Source: Solobacterium sp.
Lineage (GTDB): Bacteria > Bacillota_I > Bacilli_A > Erysipelotrichales > Erysipelotrichaceae
DNA length: 21,524 nt
Assembly: GCA_017543005.1 (NCBI GenBank)
Contig: JAFWEA010000240.1
Location: 1 to 21,524, forward strand
Direction: 5' to 3'
The notes under the pieces were generated by a model that ran no database searches, was not told the origin of the DNA, and was given only the letters and a program-made list of their open reading frames with translations. Below are positions 8,356 through 14,525 of this stretch, piece by piece (position 1 is the stretch's first letter; each line of letters starts with the position of its first letter). Position numbers and translations under genes: made by a program.

Positions 8356-8379
8356 GTCGCCTTACGGGCGACCTTTTCT
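8356..8379 (+). terminator. Intrinsic terminator of the macrodomain gene
   Basis: GTCGCC (8356-8361) pairs with GGCGAC (8367-8372), loop TTACG, followed by CTTTTCTT. It is nearly identical to the terminator at 14461 that follows the paralogous Xre-like gene. Confidence 0.8.
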
Positions 8380-8393
8380 TATGTCTGATTGAG

Positions 8394-8399
8394 TATGAT
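8394..8399 (+). promoter_or_regulatory. Candidate -10 element for the ADP-ribosylglycohydrolase gene
   Basis: TATGAT lies 25 bp before the ribosome site and just after the preceding terminator. No consensus -35 is seen; ACCTTT from the terminator tail sits at the -35 distance. A promoter here makes the upstream in-frame ATG at 8389 unlikely as a start. Confidence 0.45.
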
Positions 8400-8424
8400 G
8401 AAGACAGAAAGAGAGGTAATGCAC

Positions 8425-9249
8425 ATGTTGGGAGCGATTATGGGAGATATGGTAGGAGCACCGTTCGAATTTGACCGGGGTCCGAAACACAAGGAATTCA
8501 GGATGTTCTCAAACGGAACACACTTCACAGATGATACGGTCATGACCGTAGCCGTGGCCGAGGCCCTGCTGGCCGCGGGCAAAGACGCAGACGAAGAAAC
8601 AATCCGGCAGTATCTGATCGGTTCAATGAAAAGCTGGGGCAGTGCTTACCCGCACGCCGGCTACGGCAGCCGCTTCTGGCGGTGGCTGTTCTCAGACAAT
8701 GAGGAGCCCTACGGCAGCTACGGCAACGGCAGTGCCATGCGGGTTTCGGCCGTCGGCTGGCTGTACGACAGCCTGGAAGACACAAGAAAATACGCCCGGC
8801 TCAGTGCCGCGGTGACCCACAACCATCCGGAGGGCATCAAGGGGGCCGAAGCCACCGCTTCCGCCATCTGGCTGGCCCGCACCGGTCATACCAAAGAAGA
8901 GATCCGGGATTATATCGAGACGGAATTCGGCTATGATCTGTCCCGGACCTGTGATGAGATCCGTCCGTATTACCACCACGTGGAAAGCTGCCAGCAGACC
9001 GTGCCGGAAGCCATTACCGCCTTCCTGGAAGGGGAAGACTTCGAGGATGTCATCCGGACTGCCGTCTCCCTGGGCGGGGATTGCGACACGCTGACCTGCA
9101 TTGCCGGCGGGATGGCCGAAGCCTTCTACGGCATGCCGGAAGAATTCGTGCAGAAAGTCAGGGACCGCCTGCCCGATGACATGCTGGAAGTGATCGACGT
9201 CTTCTATCAGACGATTGACTCACATAAAGTTCAGAATACCTTCAGGTGA
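8425..9249 (+). CDS. ADP-ribosylglycohydrolase family protein (DraG/ARH-like)
   Basis: 274 aa. ADP-ribosylglycohydrolases remove ADP-ribose from proteins or other acceptors using two divalent metal ions. The metal-site signatures are present: MGDMVGAPFEFD at the N-terminus, FTDDTVMT with Thr35-Asp36-Asp37, and SLGGDCDTLTCIAGG with Asp219 and Asp221. Conserved YGNGSAMR and THNHPEG segments lie between. In-frame ATGs occur at 8389, 8395, 8419 and 8425. The GAGAGG ribosome site gives 8 bases of spacing only to 8425, so that start is used. The gene directly follows the macrodomain gene but has its own promoter-like element. No ADP-ribosyltransferase that would write the modification is visible in the window. 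Confidence 0.92.
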   Translation: MLGAIMGDMVGAPFEFDRGPKHKEFRMFSNGTHFTDDTVMTVAVAEALLAAGKDADEETIRQYLIGSMKSWGSAYPHAGYGSRFWRWLFSDNEEPYGSYGNGSAMRVSAVGWLYDSLEDTRKYARLSAAVTHNHPEGIKGAEATASAIWLARTGHTKEEIRDYIETEFGYDLSRTCDEIRPYYHHVESCQQTVPEAITAFLEGEDFEDVIRTAVSLGGDCDTLTCIAGGMAEAFYGMPEEFVQKVRDRLPDDMLEVIDVFYQTIDSHKVQNTFR

Positions 9250-9259
9250 TCTTAATAAG

Positions 9260-9283
9260 GCAGGCCTTCGGGCCTGCTATAAT
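9260..9283 (+). terminator. UUCG hairpin fused to a TATAAT -10 element
   Basis: A perfect 7-bp stem GCAGGCC / GGCCTGC capped by TTCG (9260-9277). Instead of a T-run it is followed at once by TATAATATT; TATAAT is at 9278-9283. The sequence can be the end of the upstream transcript and the -10 of the M48 peptidase gene together. No consensus -35 is visible. Confidence 0.6.
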
Positions 9284-9318
9284 ATTAGGTGCAAGAAGCT
9301 GGAAAGAAGGTATACGCA

Positions 9319-10401
9319 ATGTCTATTGATGCGAAAAACTATATCCATGAAGATGATCTGGCTGCCCTGGAAGCCCTGAAGGCCATTCCGGGTTTCTCAC
9401 AGCTGATGAAGGCTTTCCTGAAGGAATTCAGCGAACGTCAGGGTCATCTGCGCAACATGTCTTCCTTTATCCGGATCGACAAGGATCAGCTGCCGAAATA
9501 TGCGGAGATGCTGCCGCCGATCTGTGAAAGACTCGGGATCGAAGTACCGGAACTGTATCTGATGATGGATGTCAGGCCGAACGCCTTCACCTCCGGTGAA
9601 ACCAAGCCTTACATCGTGCTGACGTCCGGTCTTCTGGATACACTGCCGGATGAACTGATCCCGACCATCCTGGCCCATGAATGCGGTCATATTGCCTGCC
9701 ACCATGTCCTGTACCGGACCATGGGCGGCATCCTGCTGGGCGGCACCGCCGGCACAATGTCCAGACTGCCGCTGGGCAATCTCTTCACACTGCCGCTGCA
9801 GGTCGCATTCTTCTACTGGATGCGCTGCAGTGAATATTCTGCTGACCGGGCTGCGGTCCTGTGCGACGGGACACCTGACAAGATGGCGGAAGTATGCATG
9901 CGGCTGGCCGGTTTCAGCAATCACATCAATGCCGAGCTGAACCGGGAAGCCTTCATGAACCAGGCAAAGGAATACCGCAACCTGATCAAGGATTCCAAGT
10001 GGGACAAGACCATGGAATTCTATATGCTGGCCAACGCGACCCATCCGTTTATGGCCGTCAGAGCCCTGGAATGCACCGAGTGGGCGGCTTCGGAACAGTA
10101 TCAGAAGGTGCTGGACGGCACCTGGGTACCGCCGGAAAAGAAGAAGGCCGAGGAGAAACCGCTGTTCGATTTTGATGACCTGTTCAATAAGTTCATGCCG
10201 GAGACGCCGAAAAAGAGCGCCAAGGCAGGCGATGGCGAGACGATCTGCCCGCACTGCGGCACTGCCAACCGCAATGGCGCCGTCTACTGCAAGAACTGCG
10301 GCAAGCCGCTGGAAGCACCGGAGATTCTCTGCCCGGAATGCGGCGAAAAACTGGATGGCTCCGAAACGTTCTGCCCGCACTGCGGCCACAAGATGAAATA
10401 A
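9319..10401 (+). CDS. M48-family zinc metallopeptidase with C-terminal double zinc ribbon
   Basis: 360 aa. Residues ~40-250 are an M48 (HtpX/Ste24-like) gluzincin: the HExxH motif is His120-Glu121-Cys-Gly-His124 and the third ligand Glu172 lies in SEYSADRAA. The hydrophobic stretch ~135-168 (GILLGGTAGT through LPLQVAFFYW) may contact the membrane, but there is no N-terminal signal and HtpX-type N-terminal helices are missing. The C-terminal 50 residues carry four CxxC pairs (CPHC, CKNC, CPEC, CPHC), a double zinc ribbon. M48 enzymes degrade misfolded or membrane proteins; the ribbon could bind nucleic acid or protein targets. The ATG at 9319 follows AAGG by 8 bases and is preferred over upstream in-frame codons, which overlap the promoter. 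Confidence 0.9.
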   Translation: MSIDAKNYIHEDDLAALEALKAIPGFSQLMKAFLKEFSERQGHLRNMSSFIRIDKDQLPKYAEMLPPICERLGIEVPELYLMMDVRPNAFTSGETKPYIVLTSGLLDTLPDELIPTILAHECGHIACHHVLYRTMGGILLGGTAGTMSRLPLGNLFTLPLQVAFFYWMRCSEYSADRAAVLCDGTPDKMAEVCMRLAGFSNHINAELNREAFMNQAKEYRNLIKDSKWDKTMEFYMLANATHPFMAVRALECTEWAASEQYQKVLDGTWVPPEKKKAEEKPLFDFDDLFNKFMPETPKKSAKAGDGETICPHCGTANRNGAVYCKNCGKPLEAPEILCPECGEKLDGSETFCPHCGHKMK

Positions 10402-10419
10402 GTTCATGACATGATAAGA

Positions 10420-10463
10420 CTGCCCGGAAGTGGAGGTACATTTCCGGGCGGTTTTTCTATAAT
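10420..10463 (+). terminator. Intrinsic terminator followed by TATAAT
   Basis: GCCCGGAA (10422-10429) pairs with TTCCGGGC (10442-10449), then GGTTTTTC. Two bases after the T-run is TATAAT (10458-10463), which fits the -10 of the next gene. As at 9260, terminator and promoter are stacked. Confidence 0.75.
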
Positions 10464-10487
10464 GAAGACAGCAGAAGGTAAGAAGAT

Positions 10488-11864
10488 ATGGCAGGAAAGG
10501 GTAAGATCATGACAGGTTTGCTTGCGGCCGCCGTCATCGTGGCAGCGGGTGTTTTCGGCTGGAATCAATATCAGAAACGGAAGATCGGCAATATCATGGA
10601 CGGCCCCGGCATGGTCCGGGAGGAGATTGACCTGCCGGAAGAAATGCAGGGTTACTGGCTTTCAGACGGCTCCCCGCAGTGGAGCCTGCAGGTGAAGGAG
10701 CGGGAAATCATCCTGCGCCGGTATGGAGAACCATGCCTGAGTGTGCCGGTTTTCTGCTACAGCGGCTTCCAGTACCGTACGGACGAGCTGAATGATGTCT
10801 ATATTGAAAAAACAGAAGGGGCCTGGCCCGGCAGTGACTACACAAAATTCAATGTCTATGATGCCTCTCTCCGCCGTGACCGGATTACTTTAAGTCTCTG
10901 TATGGATGATACCGACCGGCTGAATGTTGCCTTTTCCCCGGCAAAGGAAGAAGAGATCCCGACAGCCCCGAAGACCCTGGCCGAAGGAACCTATCTGACC
11001 GGTCTGAAATACCGCATGGAAGGGACGGCCATCAGCCCGGCCCTGAGCATCCGTCTCACGGATGGAGCCTATGAAGTACGCACCTCGGGAAGTGAACTGT
11101 TCTGGGAAGAAATCGACGGGGAAGACTGGCAGAAAATGCAGGAAAACGAAGGAAATTACGGCCGCACCAGCAGTGTGACCGTCCCGGCAGAGGAAATTGA
11201 GCAGCTGGTGAAGATCCTGCTGGAATACGATATCCTGTCATGGGATGGCTTTGACGAGAGGGTGAGCGCCCCGGAAGGCGTGCTTGATATGGATGACTCG
11301 TTCCGTTTTGCCATGTCCTTCTCCGATGGTACTGTCATCAGGGCCAGCGGTTATAATGCCTGGCCGCCCAACAGATATGACATCACCCGCGTCCTGTCAC
11401 GGTTCTTCCATGATCACGAAGACTGGTCCTATTATTATCCGAAAGAATTCCCGGATTCCGAAGTGCAGCTGATGACCATTGCCATACCGCGCTACAGCTC
11501 ACCCCGGGGAGAATATTTCCGGCTGGAGCTGAATCCGATCCGGAAGCAGTGGGTCTTCTCCTGTCAGGATCCGGAAGGACACTTCCTGGAAAAGGGCATC
11601 GAAATCAGCACATATGACAATACTGAGGAAGAACTGCCGGTGCAGCAGTATCTGGATCTGCTGGAAAAATACGGCTTCCCGGCCCTGAACAATGAAAACA
11701 GCAGTGACGGGAATGGTGAGCAGTCCCTGGAGATCAGAATTCACTTCGCCAACGGGCAGGAATACTCCCTGCTGACCAATGATTATCCGAAAGGGTATGA
11801 AAAATTCCGGAAGGAATGCATTCCGATGATGTACGAGACCTATCAGCACTTCGCTGGTGAATAG
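10488..11864 (+). CDS. Membrane-anchored protein of unknown function
   Basis: 458 aa that I do not recognise. Residues ~8-24 (MTGLLAAAVIVAAGVFGW) form a single hydrophobic segment preceded by lysines. With no clear cleavage site it is most likely a signal anchor, leaving ~430 residues outside the cell. The rest is acidic and strand-rich, with many aromatic residues and a repeated style of beta segments (e.g. WSLQVKEREIILRRYGEP). No catalytic motif stands out. A second ATG at 10509 also has a ribosome site; the first is kept because AGAAGG stands 9 bases before it. It appears to be transcribed alone. It ends against a terminator shared with the convergent transporter gene. Confidence 0.75.
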   Translation: MAGKGKIMTGLLAAAVIVAAGVFGWNQYQKRKIGNIMDGPGMVREEIDLPEEMQGYWLSDGSPQWSLQVKEREIILRRYGEPCLSVPVFCYSGFQYRTDELNDVYIEKTEGAWPGSDYTKFNVYDASLRRDRITLSLCMDDTDRLNVAFSPAKEEEIPTAPKTLAEGTYLTGLKYRMEGTAISPALSIRLTDGAYEVRTSGSELFWEEIDGEDWQKMQENEGNYGRTSSVTVPAEEIEQLVKILLEYDILSWDGFDERVSAPEGVLDMDDSFRFAMSFSDGTVIRASGYNAWPPNRYDITRVLSRFFHDHEDWSYYYPKEFPDSEVQLMTIAIPRYSSPRGEYFRLELNPIRKQWVFSCQDPEGHFLEKGIEISTYDNTEEELPVQQYLDLLEKYGFPALNNENSSDGNGEQSLEIRIHFANGQEYSLLTNDYPKGYEKFRKECIPMMYETYQHFAGE

Positions 11865-11872
11865 TCAAAAAC

Positions 11873-11894
11873 AGCCCGCTCAAATCAGCGGGCT
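11873..11894. terminator. Shared convergent terminator
   Basis: AGCCCGC (11873-11879) / GCGGGCT (11888-11894). The TGA of the transporter gene lies in the loop. The T-run is better on the minus strand (GTTTTTGAC), so it serves chiefly the transporter and may also stop the plus-strand gene. Confidence 0.75.
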
Positions 11895-12826
11895 TTCATC
11901 TGCATGCGATGAGATCCGGGAAACCGTGCCAGCAGTTTTTCTGCAGGCAGCTGGGACAGCACGGCTGCCAGGAAGATCAGTACACAGCCTTCCAGTTCCC
12001 GTACGGTCAGGACTTCGTGCAGGAAGAAGAAACCGGCCAGCACCGTGAAGACAGACTCGAAGCATAACAGCAGCGAGACCGTGGCCGGTTCGAGTACTTT
12101 CTGGCTTTCGATCTGCAGCGTATAGGCCAGACCGGATGACAGAATACCGGCATACAGGACTGCCAGAATGATCTCCGGCCGCAGCGCCAGCGTGAAGAGG
12201 TAGGAAAGGGAAGCCGGACGTTCGAACAGGACAACGGAGGCGATGCTCAGCACGGCTGCCGTGGAGAACTGCAGGAAGGACACCCGGACAGAGCGGATCG
12301 AATCTCTGTAATGATCAAGAATCAGAATCTGGAAGGCATAGGTCAGGGCACTCATCAGAATGAGCAGGTCAGAGAAGGCAAAACCGGCATCACCGGAATA
12401 ACAGAGCAGGAACATGCCAAACGCTGTAATGGCAGTTGAGATCCATGTTTTCAGACTCTGATGATGACCGCCCAGGGCATAGAGCACCGGCACGATGATC
12501 ACCGTGGTTGATGAGAGGAATCCTGCCTTGCCGACGGCGGAACCCATGGCCATGCCAAGCTGCAGCAGGGCCGAGGTCAGAAACGTCATAAGGCCACAGA
12601 GAATGCCGGCTGGAACCGAGTTGTCTTTCTTCAGTACGGTATGATCCGGATGCATCCGGACCAATAGACCCGTGGAAGCCGAGGCGACCAGGCACCGCAG
12701 CAGATTGAAGGTCAGCGGTCCGGCCAGCTTGCTGCCGCGGGACTGAAACACAAATGATATGCCCCAGATCATGGTCGCCGTGAGCATCATCCCGGCGGCT
12801 TTCATACGTCTCATTTCACTTTTCAT
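11885..12826 (-). CDS. EamA/DMT-family transporter
   Basis: 313 aa with about ten hydrophobic segments in two EamA repeats. The first half begins with MLTATMIWGISFVFQSRGSK, and GFLSSTTVIIVPVLYAL is typical. The second repeat ends with LEPATVSLLLCFESVFTVLA and a following FLHEVLT, the usual second-EamA signature. DMT exporters move small metabolites such as amino acids across the cytoplasmic membrane; the substrate is not readable. The start used is ATG at 12826 with GAGG seven bases upstream; a longer in-frame extension would run through the structured leader and lacks a ribosome site. The 5' leader carries a terminator-like hairpin, so regulation by a metabolite or by attenuation is plausible. 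Confidence 0.9.
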   Translation of the reverse strand: MKSEMRRMKAAGMMLTATMIWGISFVFQSRGSKLAGPLTFNLLRCLVASASTGLLVRMHPDHTVLKKDNSVPAGILCGLMTFLTSALLQLGMAMGSAVGKAGFLSSTTVIIVPVLYALGGHHQSLKTWISTAITAFGMFLLCYSGDAGFAFSDLLILMSALTYAFQILILDHYRDSIRSVRVSFLQFSTAAVLSIASVVLFERPASLSYLFTLALRPEIILAVLYAGILSSGLAYTLQIESQKVLEPATVSLLLCFESVFTVLAGFFFLHEVLTVRELEGCVLIFLAAVLSQLPAEKLLARFPGSHRMQMKAR

Positions 12827-12840
12827 TCCATAACCTCTTC

Positions 12841-12922
12841 CAAACAAAACAGGGTGACTGTACAGTTTCTGCCTTTGGCATGGAGACATGCCTCTCCAGC
12901 GGTCAGAAACCCAGCACCCTGT
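12841..12922 (-). promoter_or_regulatory. Structured 5' leader of the transporter gene ending in a terminator-like U-tract (possible riboswitch or attenuator)
   Basis: On the minus strand three nested perfect stems form. P1 is ACAGGGTG/CACCCTGT (12915-12922 with 12849-12856). P2 is GTTTCTG/CAGAAAC (12904-12910 with 12865-12871, the minus strand carrying the complement). P3 is GGCATG/CATGCC with a TCTC loop (12877-12892). P1 is followed directly by TTTGTTTG before the gene. The internal loops between P1, P2 and P3 would be the conserved part of an aptamer. I do not recognise a known riboswitch class. Confidence 0.55.
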
Positions 12923-12957
12923 GCATCCGTTGACGCCTGATTCGTTTGTACAGGAGG

Positions 12958-12985
12958 ATTCTAGCACTTTAACAGTGCTTGTCAA
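12958..12985 (-). promoter_or_regulatory. Promoter of the transporter gene with an inverted repeat in the spacer
   Basis: On the minus strand, TTGACA (12985-12980) and TAGAAT (12963-12958) are separated by 16 bp. The spacer is filled by a perfect inverted repeat AGCACT-N5-AGTGCT (12963-12979), a likely repressor site. The transcript would carry a leader of about 125 nt. Confidence 0.75.
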
Positions 12986-13069
12986 CACCGGTCTTCAATA
13001 AAGCCTGATGATGCTTCAGAATGCGGTGGGCGTTTCATGTTTTTGCTGTACTTTGAAAAAAGAAAGGCG

Positions 13070-13075
13070 TATCAT
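13070..13075 (+). promoter_or_regulatory. Weak candidate -10 for the B3/B4 gene leader
   Basis: TATCAT lies 25 bp upstream of the leader reading frame; no strong -35 is seen (TGTACT at the 17-bp distance). Between 12986 and 13069 I see no other feature. Confidence 0.35.
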
Positions 13076-13099
13076 GGGAACGGAAAGAAGAGGTCTGGC

Positions 13100-13159
13100 A
13101 TGACGAGCATCTTTAGAAAAAACAGAAGAATATCATTTGCCCGGCCGTCTGATCGCTGA
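13100..13159 (+). CDS. Arg-rich leader peptide (19 aa), candidate attenuation ORF
   Basis: A 19-codon frame, MTSIFRKNRRISFARPSDR, is preceded by AGAGG with a 6-base spacing. Five of 19 codons are Arg (three AGA, one CGG, one CGC), including an adjacent pair at 13124-13129. Its 3' end runs into the first strand of the antiterminator-like helix, and its stop at 13157-13159 lies in that hairpin's loop. The position relative to the hairpins is what a translated attenuator needs. The regulatory role is inferred; the peptide itself may have no function. Confidence 0.5.
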   Translation: MTSIFRKNRRISFARPSDR

Positions 13160-13200
13160 TCTTTTCTGCAGACATGCAAGGCCGGGACACCGGTTTTTTT
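13140..13200 (+). terminator. Mutually exclusive hairpins: candidate attenuator before the B3/B4 gene
   Basis: Helix A: CCCGGCC (13140-13146) / GGCCGGG (13180-13186), extended inside by GTCTG (13147-13151) / CAGAC (13169-13173). Helix B: AAGGCCGG (13178-13185) folding back on CCGGTTTT (13190-13197), loop GACA, continuing into a 7-base T-run (13194-13200). Both need 13180-13185, so only one can form. Helix B is an intrinsic terminator, and helix A would prevent it. Confidence 0.6.
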
Positions 13201-13225
13201 GTATTGCGGAAAGGAAACACAAAAT

Positions 13226-13888
13226 ATGGAATTTATTGTACTGGATGAAGTAAAAAATCTCGGGGTCAAGGCTCTGGGCGTTGAAATCAATAATATCGAC
13301 AATCACACAATCACAGAAGAATATACATCCTGGCGGCAGGCAGCTGTACAGGAACTGCTGGCTTATTATACCGATTATGACTATAAAAACGATCCCGTCT
13401 TTGAAGGTTTCTACCGGCTTCATGAGAAAGTCGGAGTACCCAGACGCAAGAACATACCGGCCTGCGAAAACCTGGTAAAACTCCTGCTGAAGAAACAGGA
13501 ACTCTTTGCCATCAACAAGACGGTTGATATCTACAATATTCTGTCCATGCGGTCGAAACTGGCACTGGGAGCGCACGACATTGACCGTTTTGCCGGTAAT
13601 GTCACCCTGAAGCTGACGGATGGGACGGAGAAATTCGTGCCGCTTGGCTCTGATGAGCCAAAGCCGGTCAGACCGGGTGAGTACTCTTATGTGGATGACG
13701 ACAATGAGGTCATCTGCCATCTGGAAATCCGGCAGGTGGAAAAGGATAAGGTGACGGAAGATTCAAAGAATATCTTTTATATCATACAGGGCAATGAAGC
13801 CACGCCTGAGGAATTGCTGCAGGATACGGCGGCAGAACTGATCCGGCTGACGACCCGGTTCTGCGGCGGTGCGGGCAGACTGCTATAG
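13226..13888 (+). CDS. B3/B4 tRNA-binding domain protein (PheT B3/B4-like)
   Basis: 220 aa. It matches the stand-alone B3/B4 domain, related to the editing domain of the phenylalanyl-tRNA synthetase beta chain. The marks are an acidic N-terminal strand, FEGFYRLHEKVGVPRRKNIP, then ENLVKLLLKKQELFAINKTV, followed by RSKLALGAHDIDRF and a long conserved region of charged strands. Free-standing members are thought to act in trans on tRNA or aminoacyl compounds; the substrate is not established. The ATG at 13226 has an AAGGA site 10 bases upstream. An upstream in-frame TTG (13199) lies in the terminator T-run and is rejected. The leader hairpins suggest control by attenuation. Confidence 0.85.
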   Translation: MEFIVLDEVKNLGVKALGVEINNIDNHTITEEYTSWRQAAVQELLAYYTDYDYKNDPVFEGFYRLHEKVGVPRRKNIPACENLVKLLLKKQELFAINKTVDIYNILSMRSKLALGAHDIDRFAGNVTLKLTDGTEKFVPLGSDEPKPVRPGEYSYVDDDNEVICHLEIRQVEKDKVTEDSKNIFYIIQGNEATPEELLQDTAAELIRLTTRFCGGAGRLL

Positions 13889-13899
13889 AAAAAAAGTGA

Positions 13900-13905
13900 T
13901 ATGAT
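13900..13905 (+). promoter_or_regulatory. Candidate -10 for the 177-aa Xre-like gene
   Basis: TATGAT sits 20 bases before the start. No -35 consensus is seen, and no clear terminator separates it from the preceding gene, so read-through from 13226-13888 is possible. Confidence 0.35.
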
Positions 13906-13924
13906 GATGCCGTAAGGAAATACC

Positions 13925-14458
13925 ATGAAAGATAAAGAAAAACTGTACAGAGAACTGGATGCGTATCTGCTTGCGGCCTGGCATCCGCAGAAGGAAGCCA
14001 GCGGCTATCAGCGGAAATATTCTATTGCTTTGCCCGGAGCCCTGCACAAACCGGATCACAGTGATCATGAAATGTTTGAATCAATTGTCCCGGCCGGGCT
14101 TGATGAACGGCTGCGGCAGCCGCAGGAAACATTCCATGAGATGCTGTTCCGGCTGATGGATGAAACCGGCGAGACCGATGCGGAGATCTATCACCGGGCC
14201 GGGATCGACCGGCGCTATTTTGCTAAGATCCGCAGCGGCAGTGTTCCGCGCAAGACCACGGTCATGGCCCTGTGCCTGGCCCTGAAGCTCGATGTAGACC
14301 GGGCCAAAGACCTGATGAAGCTCGGCGGGTATGCCTTTTCCGATGCCAGACGGCGGGATGTGATCGTGCTCTTCTGTCTGGAGCGGGAAATCTATGATCT
14401 CATGGAGGTCAACGAACTGCTGGATCACTACAGGGAAAAGCTGCTGACAGAAGCGTAA
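13925..14458 (+). CDS. Xre-like domain protein, paralogous to the C-terminus of the macrodomain protein
   Basis: 177 aa. From residue ~75 on it aligns closely with residues ~200-300 of the macrodomain protein at 7417. Shared features are F-x-LFRL(I/M)D, TD-E-(V/I)Y, F-(S/A)KIRS, ALKL, DL, GYAFS and RRD-(L/V)I. This part resembles an Xre/Cro helix-turn-helix followed by a helical tail. The N-terminal ~70 residues have no macrodomain, only a short basic and aromatic segment (YLLAAWHPQKEASGYQRKYS). AAGGAAAT supplies the ribosome site. It ends next to a terminator nearly identical to that of the paralogue. It may be a DNA- or RNA-binding partner that lost or never had the sensory domain; function is unknown. 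Confidence 0.75.
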   Translation: MKDKEKLYRELDAYLLAAWHPQKEASGYQRKYSIALPGALHKPDHSDHEMFESIVPAGLDERLRQPQETFHEMLFRLMDETGETDAEIYHRAGIDRRYFAKIRSGSVPRKTTVMALCLALKLDVDRAKDLMKLGGYAFSDARRRDVIVLFCLEREIYDLMEVNELLDHYREKLLTEA

Positions 14459-14460
14459 AT

Positions 14461-14488
14461 GTCGCCTTCACGGCGACCTTTTCTTTTC
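14461..14488 (+). terminator. Intrinsic terminator, near copy of the one at 8356
   Basis: GTCGCC (14461-14466) / GGCGAC (14472-14477), loop TTCAC, followed by CTTTTCTTTT. A TAAGAT -10-like element follows at 14499-14504 at about the same distance as the TATGAT after the 8356 copy. Confidence 0.85.
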
Positions 14489-14525
14489 CCCAAATCGGTA
14501 AGATACAAGCGAGGAGGGAAGAGAA

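Noticed and set aside
12841..12922. T-box leader for the transporter gene (GGGTG and ACCGC fragments)
   Set aside because: The T-box antiterminator core (TGG-N-ACCGCG) and specifier stem order are not present.
13074..13103. Second short frame MGTERRGLA upstream of the Arg-rich leader
   Set aside because: Its ATG overlaps the candidate -10 and it has no ribosome site.
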